From assembly GCA_020051695.1 (NCBI GenBank), contig JAGVQM010000030.1, forward strand, positions 37,551 through 101,550: 64,000 nucleotides of DNA. Direction: 5' to 3'. Within the stretch, counting starts at the first letter, position 1, and each line of letters begins with the position of its first letter. The translations under genes were made by a program, and so were the position numbers. Below, in pieces: positions 16,730-25,862 of this stretch. A model generated the notes under the pieces. The model was not told where the DNA came from and did not search any database. It saw nothing but the letters and a program-made list of their open reading frames with translations. The stretch is from Candidatus Zixiibacteriota bacterium (GTDB lineage: Bacteria; Zixibacteria; MSB-5A5; WJJR01; JAJRUJ01).

Positions 16730-17926
16730 ATGCAGGACCGGCAGGTACAACCAGTACCGACTCAGGTACTCATTACTATTCATCTGGCGCGCCATTGGGA
16801 CATTTTCCATCGCCGGCATCTTATCCTGGCCCTGGCCGAAGCGCTCCCGGCCGGCTGGGCGGTCCTGGCGGTCAACCGTCCGCTGACCGTTGAAGTCACT
16901 CCCCTGAAATATCCCGGGCGGCTTCGCCGGGAACTGTTCCATCGCGCACCGCGAAAATTGTCCCGAGGGCTGTATCTGTATACACCGATACTGCCTCTGC
17001 ATGAACGGACCGCCCACCATGTTCCGGGAGCCACGCAACTGAATACCCGGTTATTGGGACGGCAGCTGCGGGGACTGATCGACCAGTGGTTTCCCAATGC
17101 ACGAAACATAGTTTCCTGGATTTATCATCCCAATCAGCACTGGACGTGGCAAGTACTACCCGGGGCACGGCGGGTGTATGAATGCTATGACGAATACGGC
17201 TTCTGGCCGGACGGCAGGCCCAGACCCGAACTGCAACAAAAAGAGATACCGGTATTAACCGAAAGTGAATTGACCTTTGTTGCCGCAGAGGTCCTCGCTC
17301 GGCGCCGTAAAACCCTGGCCGAGCGGATCGTGCATTTGCCCAATGGTGTGCCGGCCTGGTTTGTGCGCAATGATACCGACAAAAAGCCGAGGCCATCCGG
17401 AAGACCGCGCATTGGATATCTGGGTAATCTGCGGGCAGAAATCGACGACGGCTTGCTGGCCGACCTTGTTGAACAAAATCCGCAATGGCAGTATATCTTC
17501 ATCGGCCCCGTGAGAAAGTCGGCTGCAACCACTCGGCTGAAGCGCATGCCGCAGGTGCTGATGGCCGGGTTACTGCCGTATGACCGCCTCCCGGAATACC
17601 TGGGACAATTCGACATCGGCCTCGTTCCGTTCAGACTCAACGAGTTCACCGAACCAATGAACCCACTGAAAATCTATGAATACATGGCCAGAGGAATTCC
17701 GGTCGTCGCATCGGACTTGCCGGAACTGCAGCGGTTTGCCGGGGTCATTCGCCTCGTGGACAATACACCCGAAGCCTTCGCCAAAGCCATTACCGCCACC
17801 CTCGAAGACGACCGGGATATGCTGCGTGAAAAACTGGTGGCGACCGCTCGGGAGTATACCTGGGAAGCAATCAGCCGAAGAATAATCCTCCCGGAATTGC
17901 AGCGGCTGGTCGGCAAGACCGCCTGA
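16730..17926 (+). CDS. Glycosyltransferase, GT4-like
   Basis: A 398-residue GT-B enzyme. The N-terminal domain starts VLITIHLARHWDIFHRRHLILALAEALP and contains VSWIYHPNQHWTWQVLPGARRVYECYDEYGFW. The C-terminal domain has RIGYLGNLRAEIDDGLL, YIFIGPVRK, and the donor-binding stretch GLVPFRLNEFTEPMNPLKIYEYMARGIPVVASDLPEL, which matches the EX7E region of family 4 enzymes in its second Glu. It transfers a sugar from a nucleotide donor; donor and acceptor are unknown. It shares its plan with the enzyme at 55009-56178. It is convergent with a MurJ-like flippase gene 30 bases away. Confidence 0.82.
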   Translation: MQDRQVQPVPTQVLITIHLARHWDIFHRRHLILALAEALPAGWAVLAVNRPLTVEVTPLKYPGRLRRELFHRAPRKLSRGLYLYTPILPLHERTAHHVPGATQLNTRLLGRQLRGLIDQWFPNARNIVSWIYHPNQHWTWQVLPGARRVYECYDEYGFWPDGRPRPELQQKEIPVLTESELTFVAAEVLARRRKTLAERIVHLPNGVPAWFVRNDTDKKPRPSGRPRIGYLGNLRAEIDDGLLADLVEQNPQWQYIFIGPVRKSAATTRLKRMPQVLMAGLLPYDRLPEYLGQFDIGLVPFRLNEFTEPMNPLKIYEYMARGIPVVASDLPELQRFAGVIRLVDNTPEAFAKAITATLEDDRDMLREKLVATAREYTWEAISRRIILPELQRLVGKTA

Positions 17927-17955
17927 AATCCGAACCCGGTTTCGGCAAGCTGGGA

Positions 17956-19485
17956 TCAACGGCGCCGAATGCGGCCAATCAGCCAATTACGCAGGTCTCC
18001 GATTTCCTCTATGCGCAGCCGAGGCCCCCATCCGATCAGCAGGACAGTCGTAAACACTACTGCCGCGGCAACCCTCGTGAGCGCCATTTCCCGCCAGCCG
18101 GACAACGATATAATGGCTGGGAGATAATAAGCCGAGACCGTCCCGATCAATGAAACGATGGAAAGCATCAGCAGCAGCCGGACCCATGCCGCCCAGTTCC
18201 GCCGCGCCAGCGCATGCGGCAGGCCGAACAACAGAATACCCATAATCGATATAGAGGCGAAGACGGTGGCGACGACCAATCCGAAAGCCCCGTATTCCCC
18301 GACCAGCCAAAGACTGAGTACTGCTTTAACAGTCAGACCACCCAACTCCGCGCATAAAATCGGGCGCCAGCGAAACATGGCATAAGACATCCGGACCAGC
18401 ACCAGGGTCATGATCGCCGGGACAAGCCAGAGCGCATAAGGCACTAATAATTGTCCGGTCTCCGCGCGGGCAGATGCATCAAAAGCCCCCCGTTCGAAAA
18501 GGAGCGAGATGATTTCCTCGGCCAGCATTCCGGTCCACACGGCCATGGGTACGCTGCCGATCAACACCCAGCGGATGGCCCGATTAAGGATGTTCTCCGC
18601 TGCGGGGAGATCATGTTCCGCCAGCTTTCGTGGAAGAAAGGGCAGGACCGCCATACCGAGTGCCAGACCGAAGATCCCAACCGGCTGCGACGCCACCAAT
18701 GTCGCAAAATTAAGTACTGCTATTGATCCTTCGGCAAGAAACGAGGCCAGATAACGATCCAGCAGCGTGTACAATTGGCCGGCGCTGCTCAACAGGATGA
18801 CAATCACAATCCATCGGCCGGCGCTGGGGTAGGGTTTTTCCCGGATTTCGCCTTGTCCGTAGCCCGGCTCCCTGCGGCGCGGGAAAACAAACGGCAGCAG
18901 GTTCCAGACGGCGGCAAACAATATCCCGGCGAGATATCCCCAAGCGAGGGTACGTGCCCCACCTCCCGGTGCGGCAACAATCGCCACAATCATACAGAAG
19001 CTGATCCAGACACCGGCCATTCCCGAGTAGACAAATCGTTTTTGAGCCAACAAACGGCTTTGGAATAAGGCCTCGATTGTGGACAAGACAACCGACGCCG
19101 CCGTGATCCTCAGGATGATCACGGTTTCAGCCCGAGCGGCGGATGAAAACCCGCTGCCGGTGACTGCCGCCAGTGGCTTGGCCAGGAACCAGAGCAAGCC
19201 GGACACTGCGCTCAGGATCGTCACCAGTGCGACTGCTGCCGTGCCGGTCCTCCGCTCAGAGCGCTGTTCGGTGGAAAACAGGGGAACAAGGGCGTCGGGT
19301 AAGGCCCAGGTGATGACTGTCCTGACCATTGCCGGGAAAGTAATCCCCGCCAGATACACGTCGACGATCTGGGTGGCGCCGAAATTGGCCGCCAGGACCA
19401 TTTCTTTCACCAACCCGAGTACTTTCGTCGCCGCAGCAAAAACAATGAGGGTAAGTCCCGCCTGCCTGATTGAGGAGATGCTCAT
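17956..19485 (-). CDS. MurJ/MviN-family lipid flippase
   Basis: A 509-residue integral membrane protein with about 14 helices. The start (TLIVFAAATKVLGLVKEMVLAANFGATQIVDVYLAGITFP) is typical of the MVF branch of the MOP exporters, which flip lipid-linked sugars such as lipid II across the membrane. GIFGLALGMAVLPFLPRKLAEHD in the middle is the conserved loop before the second half. Next to a glycosyltransferase and not to murein genes, it may flip a different lipid-linked glycan rather than lipid II. It has its own good promoter. Confidence 0.8.
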   Translation of the reverse strand: MSISSIRQAGLTLIVFAAATKVLGLVKEMVLAANFGATQIVDVYLAGITFPAMVRTVITWALPDALVPLFSTEQRSERRTGTAAVALVTILSAVSGLLWFLAKPLAAVTGSGFSSAARAETVIILRITAASVVLSTIEALFQSRLLAQKRFVYSGMAGVWISFCMIVAIVAAPGGGARTLAWGYLAGILFAAVWNLLPFVFPRRREPGYGQGEIREKPYPSAGRWIVIVILLSSAGQLYTLLDRYLASFLAEGSIAVLNFATLVASQPVGIFGLALGMAVLPFLPRKLAEHDLPAAENILNRAIRWVLIGSVPMAVWTGMLAEEIISLLFERGAFDASARAETGQLLVPYALWLVPAIMTLVLVRMSYAMFRWRPILCAELGGLTVKAVLSLWLVGEYGAFGLVVATVFASISIMGILLFGLPHALARRNWAAWVRLLLMLSIVSLIGTVSAYYLPAIISLSGWREMALTRVAAAVVFTTVLLIGWGPRLRIEEIGDLRNWLIGRIRRR

Positions 19486-19626
19486 GGGGATGATGATTTT
19501 TAATCAGCCGATTTCTCGCGTCGACTCACTGTCGCCCTCTTGCCTGTTTCACGACAGCAGAATCATTCGATTCTGATCCTTACGGTCGCACCCTTCTGTA
19601 ATTTTGGGCGTAACCGATTATTGAAT

Positions 19627-19655
19627 ATAGTATTGTGAGGCGCGGAGTAAGTCAA
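19627..19655 (-). promoter_or_regulatory. Sigma-70-type promoter of the flippase gene
   Basis: Minus-strand TTGACT (19655-19650), a 17-base spacer and TACTAT (19632-19627). The leader to the flippase start at 19485 would be about 135 bases. Confidence 0.6.
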
Positions 19656-19728
19656 CCGGAGAAATTAAAAAAGACATGCACATCCCCGACCAATGAGTGA
19701 TTATCGTCGCCCTTTGATAAAACCGTGG

Positions 19729-19762
19729 AAAAATGAACGGCGGTCCCATTCGGAACCGCCGT
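19729..19762 (-). terminator. Terminator after saccharopine dehydrogenase
   Basis: On the minus strand an 8-bp stem, ACGGCGGT (19762-19755) with ACCGCCGT (19744-19737), and then TCATTTTTCC. It closes the lysine-degradation pair. Confidence 0.75.
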
Positions 19763-19818
19763 GGAATACCCGCATTCCAGGAATGCATGCCGATCCCGGT
19801 CTTCTCGGCAATTTCCAT

Positions 19819-21138
19819 CTAGGCGGGGAAGGTTTTTTCCACACAGTCAATTTTCAGCCGTTTGAGTTCGGCAAGCACCGGCTCATAAACCTCGGGCATC
19901 ACCGGCGCATGGACCCCGGTCAACCTGACTTTGCCTTCCAGAATCAGGCGTGTGGCGATCGCCGCCGGCAACGAAACAGTACGCGCCATCGCCGAATCGC
20001 CGCCGGGGATGCCATAATCAGCCAGGGTCGAGGTCATCCGCTCCTTGCGGCCCGGGTAGGCGACCTTGAACTCATGGTGTAATATGATCATATCGCGTTC
20101 ATTCGGCTTGTACGACATCAGCGACAGCATCCGCGCGGCGATGACATCCATTACCGAATTGCCTTCCGGGAGCCGATCGTTGCTGAACATCCCCAACCAT
20201 TCCAAATTGGAGAGGATGAAAGATGACTCGTCCAACCCCAGGAACTTTGCGGTATCTTTCTTGATTGCGGCGCTGCCCGGTTTGCCGATGAGCTTGGCGG
20301 TCAGTTGGGCAAAAGTCAGCCCGGCCAGATCGTCGCGGGGATTGTCATTGCCGATACCGAGCTGAATCATTTTGCGCAGGGTCGCGCACCACCCCTTGTA
20401 GCGCAGGGTGCCACGGAACATGGTTTTCGTTGAATCGATACCATACAGTTCCCGATACGGCATGGAATTCCGGTTGGGATACCCTTCGAAGTCCGGCTGC
20501 CCCTCGATGTGGACCGGCCAATAGTTATCAAAGAGTTCCGCCCCCGGAATATCATAGAGCTTGCCGTCCCGCAGGAATTTCGCGGCGTTCCCGCCGGCCA
20601 TCAGGACCGCTTTGGGGCTCCAGGAAAATTTGTAGCCGAACGGGTTATCGTTGGCCTCCGGGGCCGGCAGCCCCCCGCAATATGAGGAAAATCCGGTGAT
20701 CTCCCCGCCGGCTTTTTGCACGGCATGGATGATCTTCATCGCCGACATATGGTCGATGCCCGGATCAAGCCCGATCTCGTTGAGAAACAACACGTTTTTT
20801 TTCTTTGCCTCACCATCCAGCGCCTTCATTGGATCAGACACATACGAGGTGGTAACCAGATGCTTGCCGAATTGCAGGCACAACTTGCCCACCATAACAT
20901 GATGGATGTACGGCAATAGACTGATGGTCAGATCATGCCCAGCGACCAGTCCGGACAGCCGGGATGTATCGGTCACATCCAGCGGCAAGGCGCTGCCGCG
21001 CGGATGGCCGCCAACCAGCTTCTCCGCCTTACTGACCGTCCGGGATGCTACAGTCACCGAAAAGTCCTCGACATTCAATAAATACTGTACCAGGGGACGA
21101 GAGACCAACCCGGCGCCCAGAACCAGAACTTTCTTCAC
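19819..21138 (-). CDS. Saccharopine dehydrogenase, glutamate-forming
   Basis: A 439-residue enzyme that oxidises saccharopine to glutamate and 2-aminoadipate 6-semialdehyde. The start codon is GTG at 21138, with GGAGG five bases before it. The N-terminal Rossmann fold shows VLVLGAGLVSRPLVQYLL; then come DLTISLLPYIHH, FLNEIGLDPGIDHMSAMKII and the substrate-domain stretch FSSYCGGLPAPEANDNPFGYKFSWSP, all typical of the C-terminal half of the eukaryotic LKR/SDH enzyme. The C-terminal region has the matching MLSLMSYKPNERDMIILHHEF. The neighbouring gene upstream codes for the reductase half. Confidence 0.93.
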   Translation of the reverse strand: MKKVLVLGAGLVSRPLVQYLLNVEDFSVTVASRTVSKAEKLVGGHPRGSALPLDVTDTSRLSGLVAGHDLTISLLPYIHHVMVGKLCLQFGKHLVTTSYVSDPMKALDGEAKKKNVLFLNEIGLDPGIDHMSAMKIIHAVQKAGGEITGFSSYCGGLPAPEANDNPFGYKFSWSPKAVLMAGGNAAKFLRDGKLYDIPGAELFDNYWPVHIEGQPDFEGYPNRNSMPYRELYGIDSTKTMFRGTLRYKGWCATLRKMIQLGIGNDNPRDDLAGLTFAQLTAKLIGKPGSAAIKKDTAKFLGLDESSFILSNLEWLGMFSNDRLPEGNSVMDVIAARMLSLMSYKPNERDMIILHHEFKVAYPGRKERMTSTLADYGIPGGDSAMARTVSLPAAIATRLILEGKVRLTGVHAPVMPEVYEPVLAELKRLKIDCVEKTFPA

Positions 21139-21179
21139 AATTACCTCCGGAACCTATGCGGCACAACAGCCGCTGCTGC

Positions 21180-22511
21180 TTAGATGAATTTCTCCATAAA
21201 TTGATATTCGGGAGTCAACTCCCCGTGATATACAATCATGGCCCGTTTAATCGGCGGCGGAACGTTACAAGAACCAAAATCACCGGCAAAATCCGCGCCG
21301 GCAATCCCCGGAATGAAATCCAGCAAGACCCTGCTGAAATACTCGGACGCCACTCGGGGCAATTCACTGGGCAGGATATCCACGGCCATAATCACCGGAC
21401 CATGCCCGGCAAAACCATCGAGCGCCCGGTCCTGCGCCGGGTCGTAGACAAACACGGGATTATCGGGCAGGGTGGCCTTGAGCGTCGCCTCAATCGAACC
21501 TTCGATGTCGCAGCTGATATCACCGATCACTTTCAACCGGGGCAAGCCGCCGCCGCCGAATAATTGTCTGAGGAACGCCTTGGTGACCAGCCGGGGGTAC
21601 CGGCTGTCCCAGTATATGCAATTGACCAGGACGCTGAGGTGCGGTGTGTAGTCGTCGAACCGGGAGACGTATTTCTCAGGATGCTGATAATAATCCTGCA
21701 ATTCGAAGGCCGTTTTGCCGTCCCGCGGGACGACCATGTCCTTTTCAGCAAAGACGACTTTATAGATTTTTTTCGTATCGCGCAGCGCCGCAGCGCCGTG
21801 CCGGGCCAGATCGGTCGGCGAAACCTCGGCCAGCGGCAAAGAATCAATCATGCTCTGAGCCCCCTGTGAGACATTGCCGTATCCGGCGAAGCCGATCACC
21901 AGGGGGGCGAGGGCAGCAGGGACACCGTTAGCCCGGATTGACGAGCCGACATCCGCAACCGCGTTTTTGATCGACTCCACGGTATCATACTCATGCGCCG
22001 GCCGCAGTCGTTCAAAGGGATTGGCCATACCCTCGGTCTTCAGCCGCTGCCCCAGCGACCACAGCGTATCGGTCATCCCGGCTACGCCGGCATGGCGGCC
22101 GAAAAAGATCAGGCGGCGGTTGTGCTCATCGACAACTCGTTCGTAATCGATCAACTGGCATTTGTTTTCCATCAGCCGCCGGAGCATCGGCATATTAAAG
22201 GGCTGGCCTTTGATGGTGTGGGAGAAAAAGATGTATGTCTTCCCCGGCTGCACGAAAGAAACTGGGATTTCCTTGACCGCAAAAACCACCGGGCAGCCCG
22301 ACAGGTCTTCAGCGACAACTGCTCCCGCCCCCCGGTATTCATCGTCCGGGAAAATGCGAATCTGCGACGGCTGGATCATGGTCTGGATCCCGTGCTTTTC
22401 CCTGATCCGAACCACATCCTCGGGAATCAGCGGTACCCGCCGTTCCCACTTGCTTTTATCCTCGCGCCGGATGCCGATTATTTTCACTTTTTCCGCCATA
22501 AAATCCGCCAT
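21180..22511 (-). CDS. Lysine-ketoglutarate reductase (saccharopine-forming)
   Basis: A 443-residue enzyme (439 if the ATG at 22499, which has a GGCGGA before it, is used) that joins lysine and 2-oxoglutarate to saccharopine. It is of the alanine-dehydrogenase/PNT fold: IIGIRREDKSKWERRVPLIPEDV at the start, then FFSHTIKGQPFNMPMLRRLM, LIDYERVVDEHNRRLIFFGRHAGVAGM, and the nucleotide-binding VIGFAGYGNVSQGA. DISCDIEGSIEAT near residue 335 matches the reductase half of LKR/SDH. The dehydrogenase gene follows after 41 bases, so the two form the split equivalent of the bifunctional plant and animal enzyme. Confidence 0.9.
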   Translation of the reverse strand: MADFMAEKVKIIGIRREDKSKWERRVPLIPEDVVRIREKHGIQTMIQPSQIRIFPDDEYRGAGAVVAEDLSGCPVVFAVKEIPVSFVQPGKTYIFFSHTIKGQPFNMPMLRRLMENKCQLIDYERVVDEHNRRLIFFGRHAGVAGMTDTLWSLGQRLKTEGMANPFERLRPAHEYDTVESIKNAVADVGSSIRANGVPAALAPLVIGFAGYGNVSQGAQSMIDSLPLAEVSPTDLARHGAAALRDTKKIYKVVFAEKDMVVPRDGKTAFELQDYYQHPEKYVSRFDDYTPHLSVLVNCIYWDSRYPRLVTKAFLRQLFGGGGLPRLKVIGDISCDIEGSIEATLKATLPDNPVFVYDPAQDRALDGFAGHGPVIMAVDILPSELPRVASEYFSRVLLDFIPGIAGADFAGDFGSCNVPPPIKRAMIVYHGELTPEYQFMEKFI

Positions 22512-22887
22512 TTTACGATTGCGCGCGAGACCTCACAATCGACCGGGCAAGGTAAACAGACTCCCCACAATCCGCAACCCCCACGGCATACGCCAAACCG
22601 TTTTACTGACATCGCCTTCTTCATTGGTGAGGAATCAAATCGATAGAGAATCTTTCGCAACCTGTTGACAGGTAATACAATAAATGCAAATTCGACATTC
22701 TCCAGCTTGTCCACTGCCGTATGAAACAGTCAATTCAGCCAAAGAGACCAGGACCTGAATGCTCACAGAATTAGTATTAACCGTGCCGGCCATTTCCCTA
22801 TATTATAACATGAAAAGATTCTGCCATAACCCGGGAACCCGGACCGATTGTACCGCCCGATGGTGCACCACCAAACGGAGGAATCAT
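22512..22887. other. Divergent intergenic region
   Basis: 376 bases between the minus-strand lysine-degradation genes and the plus-strand peptidase gene. It contains the candidate promoter listed separately and a TTGACA at about 22666 with no good -10. An in-frame upstream extension of the peptidase to 22759 is open but has no ribosome site. Confidence 0.5.
22777..22804 (+). promoter_or_regulatory. Candidate promoter of the peptidase gene
   Basis: TTAACC (22777-22782), a 16-base spacer and TATATT (22799-22804), about 75 bases upstream of the start codon. The boxes are only fair. Confidence 0.35.
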
Positions 22888-25029
22888 ATGACCTCAAGAC
22901 CGGGAAAAATTCATATTGGCGCCTGGGCCATCCTGCTCGCCACATATATTGCTATACAAATCGGCTGCACCGGCAATCCCTCCCGCCCGGTTGCGCCCCC
23001 GCGGGCCGCACCGATTGCCCATGTCGACACCATGCACGGCGAGGTCCGCGTCGACAATTATTACTGGCTGCGGGAAAAAACCAATCCGGAGGTCATCGCC
23101 TACCTCAAGGCGGAAAACGAGTACACCGCCGCCATGATGCGGCATACTCTCCCGCTGCAGAAAAAATTGTACAATGAGCTGGTCGGGCGAATAAAAGAGA
23201 CTGATCTGAGCGTGCCGGTCAGAAAAGATGAATATTTTTACTATACGCGGACTGAACAGGGCAAACAATACGACATTTACGCCCGGAAAAAAGGCAGTCT
23301 CGAGGCACCCGAAGAGGTCCTGCTCGATGTGAACGCCCTGGCCGGCGATCATGAATTCTTTGATGTGGGAGCTTTTGAGATCAGTCCCGACCACAACCTA
23401 TTGCTTTATTCGGCAGACACAGCCGGTCATGAATTATTCACGATGTATATCAAAGACCTGCGTACCGGCGAGCTTTTCCCCGAAACCATCCCCGACACCT
23501 ATTATGACGCCGCCTGGTTCAATGACAATGCAACATTCTACTACTGCACGCTGGACCCGGCCAGACGGCCCGACAAATTGTACCGGCACACCCTGGGTCA
23601 GGACCCGGCGCAGGACGAACTGGTGCATCAGGAAAATGATGAGATGTTCTGGATGGGAGTCCGCCGCAGCAAAAGCGGCGCATATATCTTCCTGTCGCTG
23701 GCCAGTGAAACGACATCCGAGGTGCGCTATATTTCCGCCGACGACCCCCGTGGGCAATTCAAAACCATTCACCCCCGGCAGCACCAGCTGGAGTATACGG
23801 TCGATCACCATGGTCAGCGGTTCCTGATCGTCACTAATGATGAGGCAAAAAATTATAAACTGGTCGAAGTGCCGGCTGCCGATCCGGCGAAAACAAATTG
23901 GCGCGAGATTATTCCCCACCGCGATTCGGTCAAAATTGACGGGATCGATGTATTCCGAGATTATCTTGTGGTGTACGAAAAAGAGTCCGGACTGCGGCAA
24001 ATTGCTGTGCACGATATGCACAGCGGCGAGACCCATCGCATCGCATTCCCGGAACCGGTCTATACAGTTTTCGGCGAGGAAAATCCGGAATTCAATTCCG
24101 GCATCCTGCGTTTCGACTATTCCTCGCTGGTCACACCGAATTCGGTGTTCGACTACGACATGCGCACCCGCGGGCGGGAGTTGAAAAAGCAGGAGGAGGT
24201 CCTGGGCGGCTATGATCCGGCGCTGTACCAGTCCGAGCGGATATTTGCGACCACGGCCGACGGCGTTCGCCTGCCGATTTCACTGGTTTACCGCCGGGGG
24301 CTGGCCCAGGACAGCAGCAATTGTCTGCTGCTTAACGGCTACGGCTCCTACGGTTCCAGCAGCGATCCGCACTTTTCCTCGTACCGGTTGAGCCTGCTGG
24401 ACCGGGGATGTATTTATGCGCTGGCCCATGTTCGCGGTGGTGGCGAAATGGGCCGCTGGTGGTACGATCAGGGAAAGCTGCTGCACAAGAAGAACACTTT
24501 TACCGACTTCATCGCCTGTGCCGAACACCTGGTCGAAGAGGGATATACCGCCCCCGGAAGGATCGCGATTTCCGGGGGGAGCGCCGGCGGCTTGCTCATC
24601 GGCGCGGTGGTCAACATGCGGCCGGACCTGTGGGGGGCGGCGGTGGCCGATGTGCCCTTTGTCGATGTGATCAACACTATGGCCGACCCCTCGATCCCGC
24701 TGACCGTGATCGAATATGAGGAATGGGGCAACCCCGCCGATCCGGAATATTACCGGTACATGTTGTCCTATTCCCCGTACGATAACGTAAAACCCCAGGC
24801 CTACCCCAACTTGCTGGTTACCGCAGGACTTAATGACCCGCGGGTGCAGTACTGGGAACCGGCGAAGTGGACGGCAAAACTCCGCGCGCTGAAGACCGAC
24901 CAAAACCTGTTGATTTTAAAAACCAACATGGACGCCGGGCACGGGGGTTCCTCCGGTCGCTATGACTACCTGGAGGAAATCGCCTTCGAATACGCTTTTA
25001 TCTTAGACCGGCTGGGGATCACTGAATAA
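22888..25029 (+). CDS. Prolyl oligopeptidase-family serine peptidase (S9A), exported
   Basis: A 713-residue enzyme of the oligopeptidase B / prolyl oligopeptidase family. The ATG at 22888 follows GGAGGAATC and opens a signal peptide ending IQIGC, possibly a lipobox though its residues before the Gly are not ideal. A seven-bladed propeller (about 60-460) gates an alpha/beta-hydrolase domain with the triad Ser-565 (SGGSAGG), Asp-650 (LNDPRV) and His-685 (DAGHGG). RGGGEMGRWWYDQGK is the conserved region before the nucleophile. It cuts short peptides after Arg/Lys or Pro; the choice cannot be read. An exported S9A is less common than a cytoplasmic one. Confidence 0.92.
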   Translation: MTSRPGKIHIGAWAILLATYIAIQIGCTGNPSRPVAPPRAAPIAHVDTMHGEVRVDNYYWLREKTNPEVIAYLKAENEYTAAMMRHTLPLQKKLYNELVGRIKETDLSVPVRKDEYFYYTRTEQGKQYDIYARKKGSLEAPEEVLLDVNALAGDHEFFDVGAFEISPDHNLLLYSADTAGHELFTMYIKDLRTGELFPETIPDTYYDAAWFNDNATFYYCTLDPARRPDKLYRHTLGQDPAQDELVHQENDEMFWMGVRRSKSGAYIFLSLASETTSEVRYISADDPRGQFKTIHPRQHQLEYTVDHHGQRFLIVTNDEAKNYKLVEVPAADPAKTNWREIIPHRDSVKIDGIDVFRDYLVVYEKESGLRQIAVHDMHSGETHRIAFPEPVYTVFGEENPEFNSGILRFDYSSLVTPNSVFDYDMRTRGRELKKQEEVLGGYDPALYQSERIFATTADGVRLPISLVYRRGLAQDSSNCLLLNGYGSYGSSSDPHFSSYRLSLLDRGCIYALAHVRGGGEMGRWWYDQGKLLHKKNTFTDFIACAEHLVEEGYTAPGRIAISGGSAGGLLIGAVVNMRPDLWGAAVADVPFVDVINTMADPSIPLTVIEYEEWGNPADPEYYRYMLSYSPYDNVKPQAYPNLLVTAGLNDPRVQYWEPAKWTAKLRALKTDQNLLILKTNMDAGHGGSSGRYDYLEEIAFEYAFILDRLGITE

Positions 25030-25062
25030 CGATCCGTCCGCGGCGGACGCGGAGGTCACACA

Positions 25063-25506
25063 ATGAGTAAAAACAAACCACTGAGCGCCAGTCTGGAAGA
25101 TTACCTGGAAGCCATTCATCATATTGCGGCAGGGAAACAGGCCGCACGGGCCCGGGATATTGCCCGGCGGCTGCACGTCAGCAGCTCATCGGTCACCGGC
25201 GCGCTGCGCGCTCTGGCGGCCCGCAAACTGGTCAATTATGCGCCCTATGAGGTAATCACCCTGACCCCGGCAGGCCGGGAGATCGCCCGTGATATCGTAC
25301 GGCGGCACCAGGCCCTGCGCGATTTTTTCGTCAAAGTCCTCCACGTCGAGGAGACGCTTGCCGATCGCTGCGCTTGCGGCATGGAACACACCCTGCCCCG
25401 GGAAATCCTCGACCAGCTCGCCTGTTTCGTGGAATACGCGGAACTGGACTCCGGCACGGCCTGGTTGGATGATTTCCGGCGCCACTGCCGCCGGGCCAAA
25501 CGGTAA
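25063..25506 (+). CDS. DtxR/MntR-family metal-dependent transcriptional regulator
   Basis: A 147-residue repressor. The N-terminal winged helix (SLEDYLEAIHHIAAGKQAARARDIARRLHVSSSSVTGALRAL) is the family's signature, followed by the wing NYAPYEVITLTPAGR and the dimerisation domain with metal ligands (RRHQALRDFFVKVL, then CACGMEHTLP, where Cys and the Glu-His pair stand at the usual ligand positions). It would repress iron or manganese uptake genes. GGAGGTCA stands before the ATG. No C-terminal SH3-like domain is present. It is 33 bases after the peptidase gene; no transporter gene is close, so its targets are elsewhere. Confidence 0.9.
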   Translation: MSKNKPLSASLEDYLEAIHHIAAGKQAARARDIARRLHVSSSSVTGALRALAARKLVNYAPYEVITLTPAGREIARDIVRRHQALRDFFVKVLHVEETLADRCACGMEHTLPREILDQLACFVEYAELDSGTAWLDDFRRHCRRAKR

Positions 25507-25862
25507 CCGGACGCTCCTGCGCGTTCCTCTCCGCCCCAATTCCCGCGACCGGCCCGTCGCCGGCTTCTCTGACGACTCTTGTCAACCCACGGGCTCCGCT
25601 GCGCAGTGAATCATCTTCGCACAGTTGTTTGACTTTCGCCCATGCCGCCGGGCCGGCATCATTCGCCGCCCGAGCGAATCCCCGATCATCTGCAACCCAA
25701 TCCCGCCGCCGGGTGTGCCTGCCGGTCATTGTTTTCCCACGCAGAAAAGCCCAAGAGCATGGTCAAGTTATTAAGAAAACGTAATGGGTGCCGATAATCA
25801 GGAGTGTTGATGTTTCGATCTCCGCTTGGAGAATCGGATACCAAAGATGAGAACCGGACCCC
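25507..25862. other. Intergenic region with a possible short ORF at its end
   Basis: 356 bases. No terminator or convincing promoter. From 25810 a 45-codon frame (MFRSPLGESD...) begins behind GGAGTGTTG and ends in a TGA at 25945-25947 that shares its A with an internal ATG of the next gene. This may be a leader peptide or chance. Confidence 0.4.

Larger units (their letters stand above)
19486..19818. other. Intergenic region between the flippase and saccharopine dehydrogenase genes
   Basis: About 330 bases. It holds the promoter of the flippase gene and the terminator of the saccharopine dehydrogenase gene, both minus-strand and given separately. No gene is visible. Confidence 0.6.

Noticed and set aside
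16708..16893. 61-codon frame with GGGAGG upstream
   Set aside because: Gly/Pro/Ser-rich shadow of the glycosyltransferase start in another frame.
22666..22700. Second promoter (TTGACA) in the divergent region
   Set aside because: No -10 box at 16-18 bases; TACAAT is only six bases away.
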